Shown: positions 25,212 to 36,036 of the stretch, one piece after another | Numbering within the stretch: the stretch's first letter is position 1 | Layout of the letters: each line of letters starts with the position of its first letter | The notes under the pieces: generated by a model | What the model saw: the letters and a program-made list of their open reading frames with translations, nothing else | Database searches by the model: none | What the model was told of the DNA's origin: nothing | Program-made: the position numbers and the translations under genes | From: PALSA-1444 sp964291045 | Lineage (GTDB): Bacteria > Chlamydiota > Chlamydiia > Chlamydiales > Rhabdochlamydiaceae | Reading direction: 5' to 3' | Assembly (NCBI RefSeq): GCF_964291045.1 | Contig: NZ_OZ197277.1 | Span: 682,001-746,000 of the forward strand | DNA length: 64,000 bases

Positions 25212-27676
25212 GGTTTTTGAGACTCAGCAAAAAAAGAGCTTAGTTGTTGAAAAAAGGGATCATCACTCATCTGGCTCAAATCAGCTTTTTCAAAAAAATG
25301 AAAAAACAGCTTCTTTATACTACTTTGAAAATCTTGATAGGGTAAGATTTTTCCATTAGAGAGCTGTAGCGGTTCTTTTTTCTTAAAAAAATAAGCAAGA
25401 GCTTGACCGATGAGGATAAATTCTTCATAGGTAGGATTGAGTTCAAGAGCCTTTAAATAAAGCTCGGGCTTGCTTTTTTTCTCTCCGTTAGGAAGCTGAA
25501 TGCTTCCTTTAAGAGGAAGCGTTTCAGCAAGCGCGCAATGGGCTTTAACATGCTGAGGCTTAAGTTCAATTGTTTTTAAGAAAAGACCTATTTTGTGCAT
25601 TTTTTCTTTGGAGGGGAGCTCTACGGTTTTTCCGATGGGTAAAGAGATGCCCAGCTGATAATACAGATCTCCTTGATGAGGGCTTAACCGAATAGACTCT
25701 AATAAAAGTTGTTGCCCATTCATTTTTTTACCCTGTGTTAGTGTAACAACTTTTCCTTTAGGCAATAAAGATCCAAGAGCTTGATAGCTGTTAGCATCTT
25801 CAGGATTTAACAAGATAGCTTTTAAAAAAAGCGCTTCTTTATCCATTGTCACTGTAGGACTTAGCTGAATTTTTTCTTTTAAGTCAAGAATATGGCCGAG
25901 TCTATAGTAGGGAAGAAAGTAATGGGGATATTTTTCAATAACCATTTGATAAACTTCTTTTTCACTTTTGATAGATCCATCTTCAAGTTGTATTGTTTGT
26001 CCTGGGGGAAATCCGTTGATAAAATTTTCAAAGATCAACATTGCATGATGGCCTTGAGCAGAGAGTGCTTTAGAGAAAGTGATTCCTAAAAGCTGAGCTT
26101 GATTGATAGAATTCCCATTAGGGAGAGCAATTTTTTCTGAAGAGGGAAGAGTTTTAGAAAGATGAAGCCACCCAAAATCATAGGGTGAATCTATTGCAAG
26201 CCCTTTTAAAGAAATTTCCTTTCCCGTCATCACAGTGTCATTTAATAGTGTAATTTTTTCTTCTGAGCCTAAATTTTGTGAAAGGAGAAAATAGTTAACT
26301 GAATTGTTAGGATCTAAATCAATGGCCTTTAAAAGTAGATCTTTTCCTGTCATAGAGCTTCCATCAGGGAGCTGTATTTTTTCTTCTTTTTTTAAGGTCC
26401 CAGAAAGATATCTATAGGCAGTAGAGAGAGAGGGATTAAGAGAGATTGCATCAAAATAAAGCTGTTGAATTTTAGGCATAACTTCTTGTTCTTTTTTATT
26501 TTTTGCACCCCAATTAAACAACACAGCTCCAATTTCACATCTCATATGATAAGATGCAGGAGAGTTTGGATCTAACTGAATAGAGATCTCAAATAGCTCT
26601 TTTCGGTTTAATGTTCTTCCATCCAATAAAGTAACAGTGCCTTTTAGAAGATCAAGAGTAAAACCTAGACGCGCATAGAGCTTTGCATGAGGGGGATTGA
26701 GGTGAATGGCTTTAATCAAAATATCTCGCCCTGTGATTGAAAATCCATTTTTATCATTAAATCCATTGCACTCACTCCACTCAAGCGCAATTGTAAAATA
26801 ACTTTTTGCGTGATTGGGATCCCATTGAACGGCTTTACAAAGTAGCTGTAATCCGTTAATGGATCCTCCCTCATGATTTTTGATGTATTTCTCTTTACCT
26901 AGACAAAGAGCCAGCTCATAGTAGCCATCAGCAAAGGTAGGCTCTAGCCGAATTAATTTTTCTAAGAGTGCCTGTTTTACTGGGGTAGAAGTGCCATCTT
27001 TAACGACTATTGCATCTTTATCTAAGATACGGGAAGTGTTGTAGCACAGCATGGCATTGTCAGGATCATCCACAGATTCTTTTAAAAAATCTTCAAGAGG
27101 AATTTTCATAAGATCTTCTAGAGGAGTTTTAGGATTGATCATTTGAGGATAAAAAGAGGGCTTTTCAGCATAGAGTTGAGTAAGAAATTCTTCATGATCA
27201 GCTACTTTTTTAGCAATGTCTCGAAGCGTATAATTTGGGGCATGATGAGTGATTTTAATCTGATCTAAAGGGCATAGGGTATCATTTAAGGTTTTAAGCT
27301 TTTCTTCCGTTGTTGAATGACCGCAGGGAAAAAGAGTGATGGCTTTTGTGAGAAGAGAGCTAGATCCTATTTCACTAAACTTTTTTCTTAAGAGGTGATC
27401 AAAATCATAAACATCATGATGATAGAGATGGGCTAAATCACGGAGTAAAGGGTTGACAATGATAGAATTGATTTTTTGATTATCTAAAGGGCACTGCTGA
27501 TTTTGTTTAAACACCTTTTCAGCTACCTCTTGACTTAAGTGGTGACCGCAAGGGAAAAGAGTCACAGCTTGATCTAAAGGGCCTGTCATAATGGGATCTT
27601 CTAAAAGTTCGAGGACAGCTTCTTTAAACGCATGAAGCTCTCTTTTTAACAGGGTATCTTTTGTAATCACTCTCAT
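25208..27676 (-). CDS. Second double U-box-like / TPR protein
   Basis: About 822 residues from the ATG at 27676, chosen because GGGGAG lies 6 bases upstream and the N-terminus then aligns with the paralogue at 16703-19135. Two U-box-like modules are present: LEDPIMTG, LFPCGHHLS, QQCPLD; then LFPCGHSTTEE, TLCPLD, LRDIA. The TPR-like array follows in the same order as in the paralogue, with inserts such as IQLPDGSSMTGKDLL between units. It likely arose by duplication and divergence. Putative E3 ubiquitin ligase and host-directed effector by inference; no secretion signal is visible. Confidence 0.78.
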   Translation of the reverse strand: MRVITKDTLLKRELHAFKEAVLELLEDPIMTGPLDQAVTLFPCGHHLSQEVAEKVFKQNQQCPLDNQKINSIIVNPLLRDLAHLYHHDVYDFDHLLRKKFSEIGSSSLLTKAITLFPCGHSTTEEKLKTLNDTLCPLDQIKITHHAPNYTLRDIAKKVADHEEFLTQLYAEKPSFYPQMINPKTPLEDLMKIPLEDFLKESVDDPDNAMLCYNTSRILDKDAIVVKDGTSTPVKQALLEKLIRLEPTFADGYYELALCLGKEKYIKNHEGGSINGLQLLCKAVQWDPNHAKSYFTIALEWSECNGFNDKNGFSITGRDILIKAIHLNPPHAKLYARLGFTLDLLKGTVTLLDGRTLNRKELFEISIQLDPNSPASYHMRCEIGAVLFNWGAKNKKEQEVMPKIQQLYFDAISLNPSLSTAYRYLSGTLKKEEKIQLPDGSSMTGKDLLLKAIDLDPNNSVNYFLLSQNLGSEEKITLLNDTVMTGKEISLKGLAIDSPYDFGWLHLSKTLPSSEKIALPNGNSINQAQLLGITFSKALSAQGHHAMLIFENFINGFPPGQTIQLEDGSIKSEKEVYQMVIEKYPHYFLPYYRLGHILDLKEKIQLSPTVTMDKEALFLKAILLNPEDANSYQALGSLLPKGKVVTLTQGKKMNGQQLLLESIRLSPHQGDLYYQLGISLPIGKTVELPSKEKMHKIGLFLKTIELKPQHVKAHCALAETLPLKGSIQLPNGEKKSKPELYLKALELNPTYEEFILIGQALAYFFKKKEPLQLSNGKILPYQDFQSSIKKLFFHFFEKADLSQMSDDPFFQQLSSFFAESQKP

Positions 27677-27917
27677 AAATCTCCCCAAGAAAATAATTTT
27701 TTTGGTTAGCATCATTTTCTTTTAAAGAATTTTAATCAATGTAAAAACGTAAGCGTGTATAGCTCACATTCTATTTACAGGTGAGCTTCTGCTATCCATG
27801 AATGAGGATAGGTTTTTAATTAAGGGAGCTTTCAATCAAGTTTTTTTGCGAAAAAACCTCTATATAGATATAGTCATTTCAAAAAAATGAACCCCATTAT
27901 TACTGTAGGATCCTATC

Positions 27918-29966
27918 ATGAGTTACTCTATTGCTTCTCAGTTATCTCTTTCTTCTCCAAACCTTTCCCAAAGGTTTGTCTCATCTACCCTCACGCTGCA
28001 AGAGGGAAAGCAGCTTTTAAAGCAGCTTGTTCTAGGGAGTCCAGAATATTTACAGTTGCAAAATGTACTCCTTAAAACGGCAGGCATTTTTGAAATAACT
28101 ACCGGAAGTAGTTGTTATAAAATACATACAGGTTTAGATGACTCTAAACTTCTTGGAGGGTTTGGGGGCGGAGAGCATTTAGCTATTGGAGAAGCTACGC
28201 GCCTGCAGGGACTAGAGGGGGATCAAACCGTTTTAACTGTAGGGCCTCATCAACTTAGGTTTTCACATATTGTTGCTCTAGCTGGCGATTTCTATGCTAT
28301 TTCAGGGGAGGCGATCTCTCTTCCTGGCGGAAATGATAGGGCAAAAACTGTGCGATTTCAAAATGCCTTTAACACTTTAGTCCATGCAAATCATGAGGAA
28401 CTTAAGGCCATTCTTGATGAAATTCATCAAGAATCTAGAGATGTTAAAGAGTCAGGAACTCCGCACCATTGCTATAGTCACTGTAACGCTAAAGGGATGA
28501 GCGCCCTTAAAAAAATCAAAGCAGATTACGAAGATCTTCTCATTGATAATAGTGATCATTTTGAAAAAAATGCCGAAGATGCGTACCGGATTGGACACAC
28601 TCTCGCTCTTCAAGTGGCAAAAGAAGCGGGGCAGACTCAAAATAAAGAAAAGCTTAAATATGCTTATGCTCTTGACGCTTTTGCTTGCCACTTTCTGACT
28701 GATCTTTTTGCTGCAGGCCATATTCGCAATCAGCGCGGAGCTCTTGAAGTATTTCTTAGGGATCAGCTGAAATTTTCAAACCTGATGAGCAAAAAAATTG
28801 CAGGGCTATTAACAGGTGCTCAGCATGAAGAAGATGGGAAAAAGGGACTTAAAGTACAAAATCAAGAAGGGAGAGTGTGGAAATCTTATGGAGATGGATT
28901 TTACTTTTCTCCTCAAAGTAGAGCAAATCAAGAGAGAGTCATTGAATCGGTAAATCGATCAGCAGGCGAAATCTATACAGCTTATAGTCACCCTGATGAG
29001 GAGTTTATAAGTCATATGACAATGTTGATTCCTCATCCTACAAGCTCAAACCCAAGGCCCCTTTATGTTGTTGAAAAAGAGGCGCTTATCTTATATGACA
29101 ACGAGGAGAAAATTGTTATTAAGAAAGGAATGAGCGCCTTAAAGAAGATCTCCTCTCACGCTTTAAAACACTTACCGCAATCTTATATCAATGGGTTTAT
29201 TGATAGTTTAGTGAGTGATCACCTCTTTTTAGGGCAAAAGCCGTCTTCTTTAAGTTCTCATTTATTAATACCTCAATTTAGACGGCTTATGGGAGTTGTT
29301 TGGAGTACAGTAGGTGTGGCAACGTATCACCAAGTTGAAAGAGAAAATCGTGAACTGAACGATAAAGTGGACGAGATGGCGGTCACTATAAAAAAAACCT
29401 ATGAAAATACAGAGAGGGCTTTAGATGAACTATCTAAGATTAAATCAGCTCTTCATCAGCTTCTTCAAGAAGATCATTGGAAAGAGTTTAGGGAAGCAGA
29501 ATCTAAGATTAAAGATGTATTACATGGAGCTCATCACTTTTCTGATATGTGGTTTAAGCATCAACAGGCAAATCTTAAAAAACTCTCTAATGGTCTTACG
29601 ACTCTCTCCCGTTTTTGTATGGAAACAGATAGAGTAGGTGAAGGAACTCTTTTAGCAAATTATAGAAAAAAATTAAAACAGGAACTGCCTAAGATAGATG
29701 ACCCTGCAATCAAAATGGTTGTCACTTTATGGTTTAGGCAAATTTTAGAGCTGCAAGCAGAGGCATTTGCTTTATATCAATTCTTTGAAGATGAAGGTTG
29801 GGGTATTCAAATGTTTGAAGACAATCTGCATAAACAAATAGAGATTAACCAAAGCTTTTTAGATAAGGCTCTCATCATGAACTCTTCTAGTTATATCCAT
29901 CTTCAATATGAAAAACTTAATACCTTAAAAGAGATTGAGTTAACTCTAATGACGGATAAAAAATAA
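27918..29966 (+). CDS. Zn-phospholipase-C-like protein without DUF4116 repeats
   Basis: 682 residues. The ATG at 27918 has AGGATCC upstream. It is very close to the first 700 or so residues of the protein at 1140-4649, including VALAGDFYAIS, PHHCYSHC, HFLTDLFAAGH (His-x3-Asp-x5-His as in zinc-dependent phospholipase C) and AQHEEDGKKGL. It ends just where the DUF4116-type repeats begin in the paralogue. The next gene starts 11 bases later and ends in such repeats, so repeats and enzyme-like domain stay together as neighbours. Enzymatic activity is inferred only. Confidence 0.8.
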   Translation: MSYSIASQLSLSSPNLSQRFVSSTLTLQEGKQLLKQLVLGSPEYLQLQNVLLKTAGIFEITTGSSCYKIHTGLDDSKLLGGFGGGEHLAIGEATRLQGLEGDQTVLTVGPHQLRFSHIVALAGDFYAISGEAISLPGGNDRAKTVRFQNAFNTLVHANHEELKAILDEIHQESRDVKESGTPHHCYSHCNAKGMSALKKIKADYEDLLIDNSDHFEKNAEDAYRIGHTLALQVAKEAGQTQNKEKLKYAYALDAFACHFLTDLFAAGHIRNQRGALEVFLRDQLKFSNLMSKKIAGLLTGAQHEEDGKKGLKVQNQEGRVWKSYGDGFYFSPQSRANQERVIESVNRSAGEIYTAYSHPDEEFISHMTMLIPHPTSSNPRPLYVVEKEALILYDNEEKIVIKKGMSALKKISSHALKHLPQSYINGFIDSLVSDHLFLGQKPSSLSSHLLIPQFRRLMGVVWSTVGVATYHQVERENRELNDKVDEMAVTIKKTYENTERALDELSKIKSALHQLLQEDHWKEFREAESKIKDVLHGAHHFSDMWFKHQQANLKKLSNGLTTLSRFCMETDRVGEGTLLANYRKKLKQELPKIDDPAIKMVVTLWFRQILELQAEAFALYQFFEDEGWGIQMFEDNLHKQIEINQSFLDKALIMNSSSYIHLQYEKLNTLKEIELTLMTDKK

Positions 29967-29977
29967 GGAATCATCAC

Positions 29978-32900
29978 ATGACTATGCCCTTTCCATTAGA
30001 TCGTAGATATTGTAGCCAGCAAGGAAGCTCCTCTTCTTTTCATACCCTTAAAGAAGGGATAGAGTTCATTGAAGCTATCTTACAAAAAAAACTTTGTGCT
30101 TTCATGATGTTGCATATCTTGGCCATGCGTATCAATGCCTTGATCAGTTAGAAAAAAAAGAGAATATCTCTACAGAAAAAAAATCTATTAAAATCTTACA
30201 GCACATGGCTCAGAAAATTGAGAAGATAGCTCATAACGCCTTAGCTGAAGAAATTATTACGATACACCATTTAAAGCAGTTCAAGATATCTCCAGGAGAT
30301 CAACCGTTTGCCTCTCTTTTAATCCCTCAGAACTTAACTTTAGAAAAAATGAAAGAGATTGCTCTTCACCTCCCTTTTTGTGAATCAGAGCAAGCTTTTG
30401 ATAAAGATGTAAAAGCTCTTTTTGGACAAAGCTATTCTCCTGAGATTGCAGCAATATTACAAGTTAAGAGAAATCAATTTCATTGGCATCAAGAAAAAGA
30501 GCAAAGAGTTATTCATTTAAAGGGGCTAAGAGAGCAAAACGCCTCTTTTTATCCCCCCTACCTTGAAGAGATTCTTCAAGAAGGCTCTTTCCATCTCTAT
30601 GATCACCTCATCAATATGAAAGCGCTCAGCACTAAAATGGAGCGGTCTCTTGCCATCACAAAACTCTCCTTTTCCTCCTTTGCAAAGATTATATTAGAGT
30701 TTAGAAAAATCGTTCTTTCTAAAGTAGAAAAGATGATCACGCAAGATCATCTTAGTGCTGTATTTCTCCTGGGCAATACAGGATCTGGAAAGTCCACTAC
30801 TCTTTGTTATTTACGGGGAGATCAGATGGTTCTGAAAGAAGGAGCTTATCAATCCTTGATAGATGAAGAGCACCTGATTGGAAATGATACGGAAGCTTCT
30901 TGCACGCTCTTTCCCAATATGACTGTTAGAGATAACCTTCTCCTTGTCGACTTCCCAGGATTTTCAGATACCCATGGTGAGGTGATTTCCCTTGCGATTG
31001 AGCTAACACTACGCACTTTAGCAAGGAAATATTCTCCTAAGATTGTCCTTATTGCCTCTATTACAGATACTGAATCTAGATTTGAACATGTGCATCTTTT
31101 AGGCAAGCGGTTAGAAAGAGTCCTTGGAACCTTAGATCATTGCTTATTAGGACTTACAAAATATTCCAAAGATGCTGATTTCATAGGGGTCCAAACAATT
31201 GAAAATAGCCAAAGAGAAGAGCTCTTTTCTCCTAGTCAAGAAGAGGAAAATATCACCCAGCAGATTTTAGCTCTAACCCCTTTTGCAGGGGCAGTTCCTG
31301 CCATTCAAGCGCAGCTTGATCAACTTCAAGAGAGACTCCAAAAGCTTCAAGCGTTAAGATCCTCCTCTTTTAATCAGGCGCTTCCAGATACCGAAGAAAA
31401 ATCGACACATTACAACAATATACTCCAAAAAGAAGAGGCCTTTAAAAAACATTCGGGGATTAAAAACATTCTTTCTTTTAAAGATCTTACAGATCAAAAG
31501 CAATTAGAAGAGGTGATTCAACAACTAAGCTCTCAAGACAAAAACATATCTCTTTTACGATCTAATCAGCTAGATGCAGCGGATGAAAAACTTCTAGAGG
31601 CGCTTTTTAAAAGTGATTTAATTCATGTGATTACATCGATAGAAAACCCTTCTTCTTTAGAAGAATCTTCTGTAGATATTTCTCAAGATGAACTCTCAAG
31701 TAAGATTGAGGCGTTTAGTCAAAGTATTTTAGAAACGAGTTTGATCAATACTCTTTTAAGCAAATCTCATCCAGAAATTGGAGAATTTTTGCATTTAGAA
31801 AGCATGGATCCCTCTATCGTCAGAAAATATGATCAAGAAGTGATTACAGGCTGTATTAACAGCTATATTGATAAAGTGGTGTCTGATGCTTTGTTTGCAG
31901 AAGATCTCATCAAAAACCTTGAAAGAACATTTACAGATAAGCAACGTAAAGCGGTTAATCATGAGTTATATGTATTAAAAAATTATATTCTCACCTTATC
32001 GATAGGAGCATCTCAAAAGATAGATTCAGCGGAGCTGGGTAGAGCATGGGAAGCTTTTTTAAAAAAGGGAGAAAAGCAATTAAAGAAGAAGGAAAATGAG
32101 TTAGAGCTGTCCTTAGGCATGAAGGCTCTTCTTCTTCTTCCTTTAGGCATCCCGTACGGAATTTTTACGCTATTTAAAAAAAATCAACTAGATAAAGCTA
32201 ATGCCAAATTCATTGAAGAGACAGCTGATAGCTTATGTCAAAAAATTAAAGCGATGAGTCAAGCAATCGTGGCTTTAAAAGACCTTGAAACTCTTGTAAA
32301 AAAACAAGATCATTTTGATAAGATTTTATCTTCTAATCCACTCACTTTAAACTCTATACCTTCTTTACGAACATCTCTTGAAAAACAAATCTCTCAAGTG
32401 AAAAAGATTTACGGTGAAAAAGAGTGGGATGCGCGGGTAGATTTTCTTACGGCTCAATTAATTCCCACTTTTTCTTCTGTAAGACTAAAAGCTTCTCCAG
32501 AGGAAAATATCTTATATGCGTTAATAGCTCAAGAAGTGTCATGGGAACAGTTGCCTCCTTATTTTAATGAGCATACGTTCTTAGCTCTAATATGTGCTTT
32601 TCTGAACTTACCCACGAGTTACCAAGAAATTATTCCCCGGTTATTCCCCGGCTGGAAAATATCTTCTTACCAAGGGCTTAAGCTGAATGATCCTTCTCAT
32701 TTTTTCCATACCTCTTCCATCACACAGCAAGAATATCACTTCTTGCAGAAACAAGGGGAGATACTGTTTGAGCAGTCTAGTAAAAATTCAATATCTAGGC
32801 TCTTAATCGTAGATGCTATCCGAAGGCTCTGGAATAGACCCTTTTCTCCAACTGAAAAAGCGAAAGGCTGGCTATCTATTTTTTCTAATGATCAAGCAAA

Positions 32901-34422
32901 GATCGTTGCTGAATCGGGGAAGAATGAATGGATACTTGAATATAGTAAAGAGCACCTCCGAAGTGATAAAAATTTCATCCTTTCTGCTGTAAAACTCAAT
33001 GGAAAAGTTTTAGCATTTGCAAGTGATGTATTAAAAAATAATCAAGAAATTGTTCTATCTGCTGGGAAGGAAAATGGAGAGGCATTTCAGTATGCAAGCG
33101 ATACATTAAAAAATAATAGGGAATTTATTCTTGCTGCAATAGAGAAAGATATTAGGGCATTTGAGTATGCAAGTGACGCATTAAGAAATGATAGGGAATT
33201 TGCTCTCTCTGTTATCAAGAAGAATGTGCAGGCATTTAAGTATACAAGTGATGCATTAAGAAGCGATAGGGAGTTTGTTCTATCTGCTATAGAGAAAAAT
33301 GTAGAGGCATTTGAGTTTACAAGTGATGCATTAAGAAATGATAGAGAGTTTGTTCTCTTTGCTATAGAGAAAAAGGTAGGGGCATTTAAGTATGCAAGTG
33401 ACGCATTAAGGAGTAATAAGGAATTTGTCTTTACTGCTGTAGAGAAGAATAGAGGGGCATTTCTCTTTATAAATAAAGAATTGAAAAGCGATAGAGAGTT
33501 TATTCTTGCCTTGATGCAGAAGCAGCCTCAACTATTTGAGGATGTCAATGAAGAGCTTAAAAGTGATAGGGAATTTATCCTTGCTGCTGTAAAAAAGAAT
33601 GACCGAGTCCTTCAATATGTAAGTAACGATTTAAAAAATGAACGGGATTTTTTCCTTTCTATTGTACAGCATGATGGAAAATCCATTTGGTATGCAAGTG
33701 AGGCATTAAGAAATGATAGAAAGCTGGTTCTTACTGCTGTGCAGCAAGATGGATTAGCGCTTGAATATGTCAGTGATGTATTAAAAAATAATATGGATAT
33801 AGCTCTTGCTGCTGTGCGGCAAAATGGGTTAGCACTTGAGCATGTAAATGAGAACTTAAAAAATAATAAGGAAATGGTTCTACTTGCAATACAGAAAGAG
33901 AGTAGAGCCTTTAATTATGCAAGTTTTAGATTAAAAAATAATAGGGAGTTTATTCTGGATGCTTTGCAGGAAAATGGGTTGGTGCTTGAGCATGTAGAGG
34001 GGATATTAAAACATGATAAAGATATTGTCCTTACAGCTGTGCGGAAGGACAGCCAGGCCTTTACTTATGCAAGTTTAGGGTTAAAGAATAACAGAGGGTT
34101 TATCTTTGCAGCTCTTCAGAAGAATGCAGCGGTATTTCAGTATATCAATGATCTATTAAAAAATGACAAGATGTTTATCCTTGCAGCTCTTCAAAAGAAT
34201 GGGTTAATTCTTGAATACATAAGTGAGGCATTAAGAAATGATAGAGGAGTGGTTCTTACTGCTATACAGCAAAATGGACAAGCATTTGAGTACGTAAGTG
34301 AAACATTAAAAAATGACCACAAGTTTGTTCTTGCTGCTGTACAGAAAAATGGGTGGATCCTTCAGTATGTAAGTGAGGCACTAAAAAAAGATGTAGAGAG
34401 AGCTCTTAAGAAGAGGTCATAG
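29978..34422 (+). CDS. Large GTPase with DUF4116-type repeats, frame broken at an A8 run
   Basis: The long frame (30094-34422, 1442 codons) has no ATG at its head, only a TTG after a stop at 30070. An ATG at 29978 with AAGGAA upstream opens a different frame that ends at 30151. The frames join if the ribosome or polymerase slips by -1 on the eight A at 30084-30091 (read A AAA AAA, a slippery heptamer). The joined product would be about 1480 residues. It has a P-loop GNTGSGKST, switch-like VDFPGFSDT and a possible G4 LTKY, resembling AIG1/dynamin-like GTPases. A hydrophobic segment (ALLLLPLGIPYGIFTLF) follows, and about 20 DUF4116-type 25-residue repeats fill the C-terminal 500 residues. Slippage, mutation or assembly error cannot be separated here. 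Confidence 0.78.
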
Positions 34423-34779
34423 AAATTTTAGTCTTTAAGCCTGGTTTTTTTGATCTAAAATTGTCATGGCATAAAAAAGCCCGTATTTTTTAATTGGGCA
34501 GGCTAAAATTTTTTAGGGGCAAGAGGAACAAATATAAAGAAAATAAATATTATTTTTTTATCTAAGGAGATGATCTTGTGTAATAAGATTTTTCTTAGGA
34601 TTTTTTAGTCCTCAAGTCACAGCGATTTTCTCTTGCTAAGGCGGGTTTTTAAGTCTAGATAGGAGCGATATCATAAGAGTGCTTTTAAGTTTAAAAATCA
34701 TCTCTTAAACACATGCAATAGGAAAAATAAAGATAAAAAATCCATGATATGTAAATCCATAATGCTGTATAAGGAGACT
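34423..34779. other. Intergenic region, no gene seen
   Basis: About 360 AT-rich bases between the GTPase/DUF4116 gene and sugE. A weak hairpin around GCCC/GGGC (34476-34500) might end the upstream transcript. I looked for a guanidine riboswitch ahead of the SugE-type gene and saw none. Confidence 0.4.
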
Positions 34780-35106
34780 ATGTCATTAGCGTGGTTCTTT
34801 TTACTCTTAGCTGGATTCTTCGAAATTTGTTTTACAATTACTCTTAAATATAGCCAAGGGTTTACAAAACTCATTCCGAGTGTGATTACGGTGATTTTTA
34901 TTACGCTGAGCTTTTTTACGGTTTCTCAATCGATGAAAATAATCCCTATTGGAACAGCCTACGCTGTTTGGGCAGGAATTGGAGCTGTCGGCACTGTGAT
35001 AGCAGGTATTGTTTTATTTGGGGATTCTTATCATATCATACGCATCATCTCTCTTCTTTTGATTATTTTAGGCATTATAGGTCTAAAACTTGCCCATTTC
35101 GAGTAG
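34780..35106 (+). CDS. sugE: SMR-family transporter, SugE/Gdx type
   Basis: 108 residues with four membrane helices. The start at 34780 is chosen because AAGGAG lies just upstream and it gives the usual family length; an earlier in-frame ATG at 34744 has none. FFLLLAGFFEI carries the conserved membrane glutamate of the SMR family. GTAYAVWAGIGAVGT and LGIIGLKLAH are typical of SugE, many of which export guanidinium by proton exchange. The next gene follows after 3 bases. Confidence 0.92.
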   Translation: MSLAWFFLLLAGFFEICFTITLKYSQGFTKLIPSVITVIFITLSFFTVSQSMKIIPIGTAYAVWAGIGAVGTVIAGIVLFGDSYHIIRIISLLLIILGIIGLKLAHFE

Positions 35107-35109
35107 TTC

Positions 35110-35934
35110 ATGTTTAGCTCCTTATATGCTCTTTTAGCGATTTATTGGTTCATTAAACTAACCTTATTTCAAAGCACCTTAAGGCAGAAGGTGTATTTTG
35201 CTTTCATGGCTGCTTTATCCCTTTGGATTTTTTTTAAGCTCCCTCAAGAGATGAATAGAGTATTTATAGGAGGAGCCGGAATACTTCTTCTCTTCTTTCT
35301 TTTTTTAGAAAGCCGTAAAAAGCCTCTTCGCTTTGCAGGGTTAATAGGGTATGTTGCAGCTTTTATTTATGTTACAGGGTTTATCCTTGCAGCTTTGTAT
35401 CACACTTTTTCTCTCTTTGAGCATAACGTGATTGGATATATGCACTTAAAAGGGAAAGAAACCTCTACTTTATGCAGCTGGAAAAATCCGTATGATCAGC
35501 ACGTTGAAAAAGCTTATCTTCCAGCTTATGAACTAGAAGTTTTAGATCAAAATAAGAATAGGCTCTTTCAAGGGCAAATGATAGGAGATCTTGTAGCCAT
35601 TCGGACAAGGGTAATCATCCTCTCTTTTCCGGTGAGGTTTTTAGGATTTTCCCATCTTTATCAATTAGATATGATTTATAATGGATATAATACCGCATCT
35701 CGGCATATCTCTTTTCCGCACTTTGCTTACGGATTTTCTCAAAATAGAGGGTGGCTAGAAAAAATATGGTCTCAACTATTTACAGGGGAATGGAATTTTC
35801 CTGGAATTAAAAGAGCTGTCTTAGAATCTTCTTTTTTTCCTCTTAAAGATAATGACTCATGCCCTCTTCAGCAAGAGTATGAGCTGATTTTAGACGGAGC
35901 TGGGGTTTCAGCTCGCCTTTATCATCCCTCTTAA
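35110..35934 (+). CDS. Hypothetical membrane protein
   Basis: 274 residues. Four hydrophobic segments occupy the first 100 or so residues (for example GGAGILLLFFLFL and YVAAFIYVTGFILAAL). A polar domain of about 170 residues with several aromatic-rich stretches follows. No family is recognised. It starts three bases after sugE ends and is therefore probably co-transcribed with it. Confidence 0.72.
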   Translation: MFSSLYALLAIYWFIKLTLFQSTLRQKVYFAFMAALSLWIFFKLPQEMNRVFIGGAGILLLFFLFLESRKKPLRFAGLIGYVAAFIYVTGFILAALYHTFSLFEHNVIGYMHLKGKETSTLCSWKNPYDQHVEKAYLPAYELEVLDQNKNRLFQGQMIGDLVAIRTRVIILSFPVRFLGFSHLYQLDMIYNGYNTASRHISFPHFAYGFSQNRGWLEKIWSQLFTGEWNFPGIKRAVLESSFFPLKDNDSCPLQQEYELILDGAGVSARLYHPS

Positions 35935-35936
35935 AA

Positions 35937-35956
35937 AAATGGCTATTTAGCCATTT
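35937..35956 (+). terminator. Hairpin after the sugE operon
   Basis: AAATGGCT at 35937-35944 pairs with AGCCATTT at 35949-35956 around a 4-base loop, starting 3 bases after the stop codon. The following bases are not T-rich, so terminator function is uncertain. Confidence 0.4.
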
Positions 35957-36036
35957 CTAGTCAAAGAAGAGAGTTTTTTCTTCTAAAGCCAAAAAATACG
36001 CTTTATGTATGATCGTTAAGTAACAGGAGGCTAATT

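Noticed and set aside
34423..34779. Possible guanidine riboswitch before the SugE-type transporter
   Set aside because: I looked for the conserved ykkC-type motifs and paired ACGR hairpins and found none.
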